Positions 33,332 through 33,740 of a stretch of 33,740 nt of DNA are shown here, in pieces. This DNA is from Bacteroidaceae bacterium (GTDB lineage Bacteria; Bacteroidota; Bacteroidia; Bacteroidales; Bacteroidaceae). Position numbers and translations under genes: made by a program. Within the stretch, counting starts at the first letter, position 1; the number at the start of each line of letters is the position of its first letter. The notes under the pieces are model-generated. The model did no database searches, was not told the DNA's origin, and was given only the letters and a program-made list of their open reading frames with translations. Location: contig JAIKZH010000048.1 of NCBI GenBank assembly GCA_024682395.1, positions 1-33,740 on the forward strand. The letters run 5' to 3'.

Positions 33332-33535
33332 ATGAATTATCAATTGATATATGGCTGATGCTATGATTTCATCGATTCCTCATTTATTCGATTTCCTGAT
33401 TAATCTATTTCCCGATTATCCGATTCCACGTTTATCCGATTCATTGATTTAGAATAATTATCAATTGTCAATTATAAATTATCAATTGCTACAAAGTCGC
33501 CATATTTCTGGCTCATAGAGCCCTAGATTTAAAAT
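33332..33535 (+). repeat. Intergenic repeat family, copy B
   Basis: It shares with copy A (27953-28190), in the same order: GGCTGATGCTATGATTT; a shorter array of ATTCGATT-type units; the block CGTTTATCCGATTCATT followed by TAGAATAATTATCAATTGT; and the closing ATATTTCTGGCTC hairpin with AGATTTA. It has extra CAATTG-containing units (TCAATTATAAATTATCAATTG) in place of the GCGC palindrome. No coding potential is seen. Confidence 0.7.
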
Positions 33536-33590
33536 AAGATATGGTGAATCAAATAAACAGAAATAACATTAAGAAAATTTTAATAAGTAA

Positions 33591-33622
33591 TTTGGCTAAT
33601 ATCTAGATATTTATTATATTTG
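33591..33622 (+). promoter_or_regulatory. Consensus promoter for the gene at the right edge
   Basis: TTTG (33591-33594), exactly 20 bases, TATATTTG (33615-33622). Both elements are consensus; the predicted start is about 45 bases before the ATG at 33673. Confidence 0.65.
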
Positions 33623-33672
33623 CAATGCAAAACTAATGTTTTACCTTAACTTAATATATAATTATTCTTATT

Positions 33673-33740
33673 ATGAAAAAATTATTATTTATCTTTTTAG
33701 CATTGTGTAGTTACACTACATAATGCTAAAAAGATAAATA
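33673..33740 (+). CDS. Start of an exported-protein gene, cut or corrupted at the window edge
   Basis: ATG at 33673 begins MKKLLFIFLALCSYTT and then meets TAA at 33721. The residues are a typical signal-peptide start, and a consensus promoter stands upstream. The stop lies inside the second arm of a perfect palindrome that ends exactly at the window edge, so the real gene probably continues differently beyond about 33715. Only the first dozen residues should be trusted. Confidence 0.45.
33686..33740. repeat. 55-base palindrome at the right edge
   Basis: Nineteen bases (33686-33704) are the exact reverse complement of 33722-33740. Inside them TGTAG pairs with CTACA around a five-base loop, with a G-T mismatch between. 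The left arm is signal-peptide coding sequence. A perfect palindrome ending at the last base suggests a fold-back join at a contig end rather than a natural element. Confidence 0.75.

Overview
The window looks like a piece of an AT-rich Bacteroidales genome, most likely Prevotella or a close relative. The support is: SusC/SusD (RagA/RagB) pairs; a hybrid two-component regulator fragment with an AraC-type output domain; lipoproteins with acidic residues just after the lipid cysteine; two proteins ending in a Prevotella-style type IX secretion (T9SS) C-terminal sorting motif; and promoters of the Bacteroidetes type (TTTG, about 20 bases, TAnnTTTG). The last bases form a perfect palindrome, which suggests that the right edge is a contig end.

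Layout. (1) 1-2.05 kb: the 3' end of a secreted T9SS-type protein, a bidirectional terminator, and a convergent, 5'-truncated hybrid sensor/response regulator on the minus strand. (2) 2.05-19.04 kb: a long leader and one apparent seven-gene operon: FAS1 lipoprotein (four repeats), SusC, SusD, FAS1 lipoprotein, FAS1 lipoprotein, SusC, SusD, then a strong terminator. It contains no recognisable glycoside hydrolase, lyase, sulfatase or peptidase. (3) 19.05-24.8 kb: a promoter followed by about 390 bases of non-coding, hairpin-rich sequence; then a multidomain lipoprotein with a transglutaminase-like core, a small unknown lipoprotein, and an O-antigen-ligase-like membrane protein with a TPR-like tail. 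(4) 24.9-27.8 kb, minus strand: a PcrA/UvrD-type helicase and a small exported protein of unknown function. (5) 27.8-29.6 kb: dispersed intergenic repeats, a LuxR-type orphan response regulator with a structured leader, then a regulatory region. (6) 29.6-33.2 kb: a 1198-residue secreted modular protein with a T9SS sorting tail and a strong terminator, then another copy of the intergenic repeat, a consensus promoter and the start of one more exported protein.

How the parts may work together. The two SusCD pairs should be outer-membrane, TonB-energised importers. The FAS1 lipoproteins are probably surface ligand-binding or adhesion partners, since two of the three are translationally coupled to the following susC gene. 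A 29-base direct-repeat element (two TGTTACAT boxes 21 bases apart) lies upstream of this operon and again upstream of the 1198-residue secreted protein. The two copies differ at two positions, and their distances to the promoter differ by exactly 21 bases, or two helical turns. This predicts one regulon, plausibly controlled by an AraC-type regulator of the kind whose remnant lies beside the operon. The ligand of the system cannot be read from the sequence.
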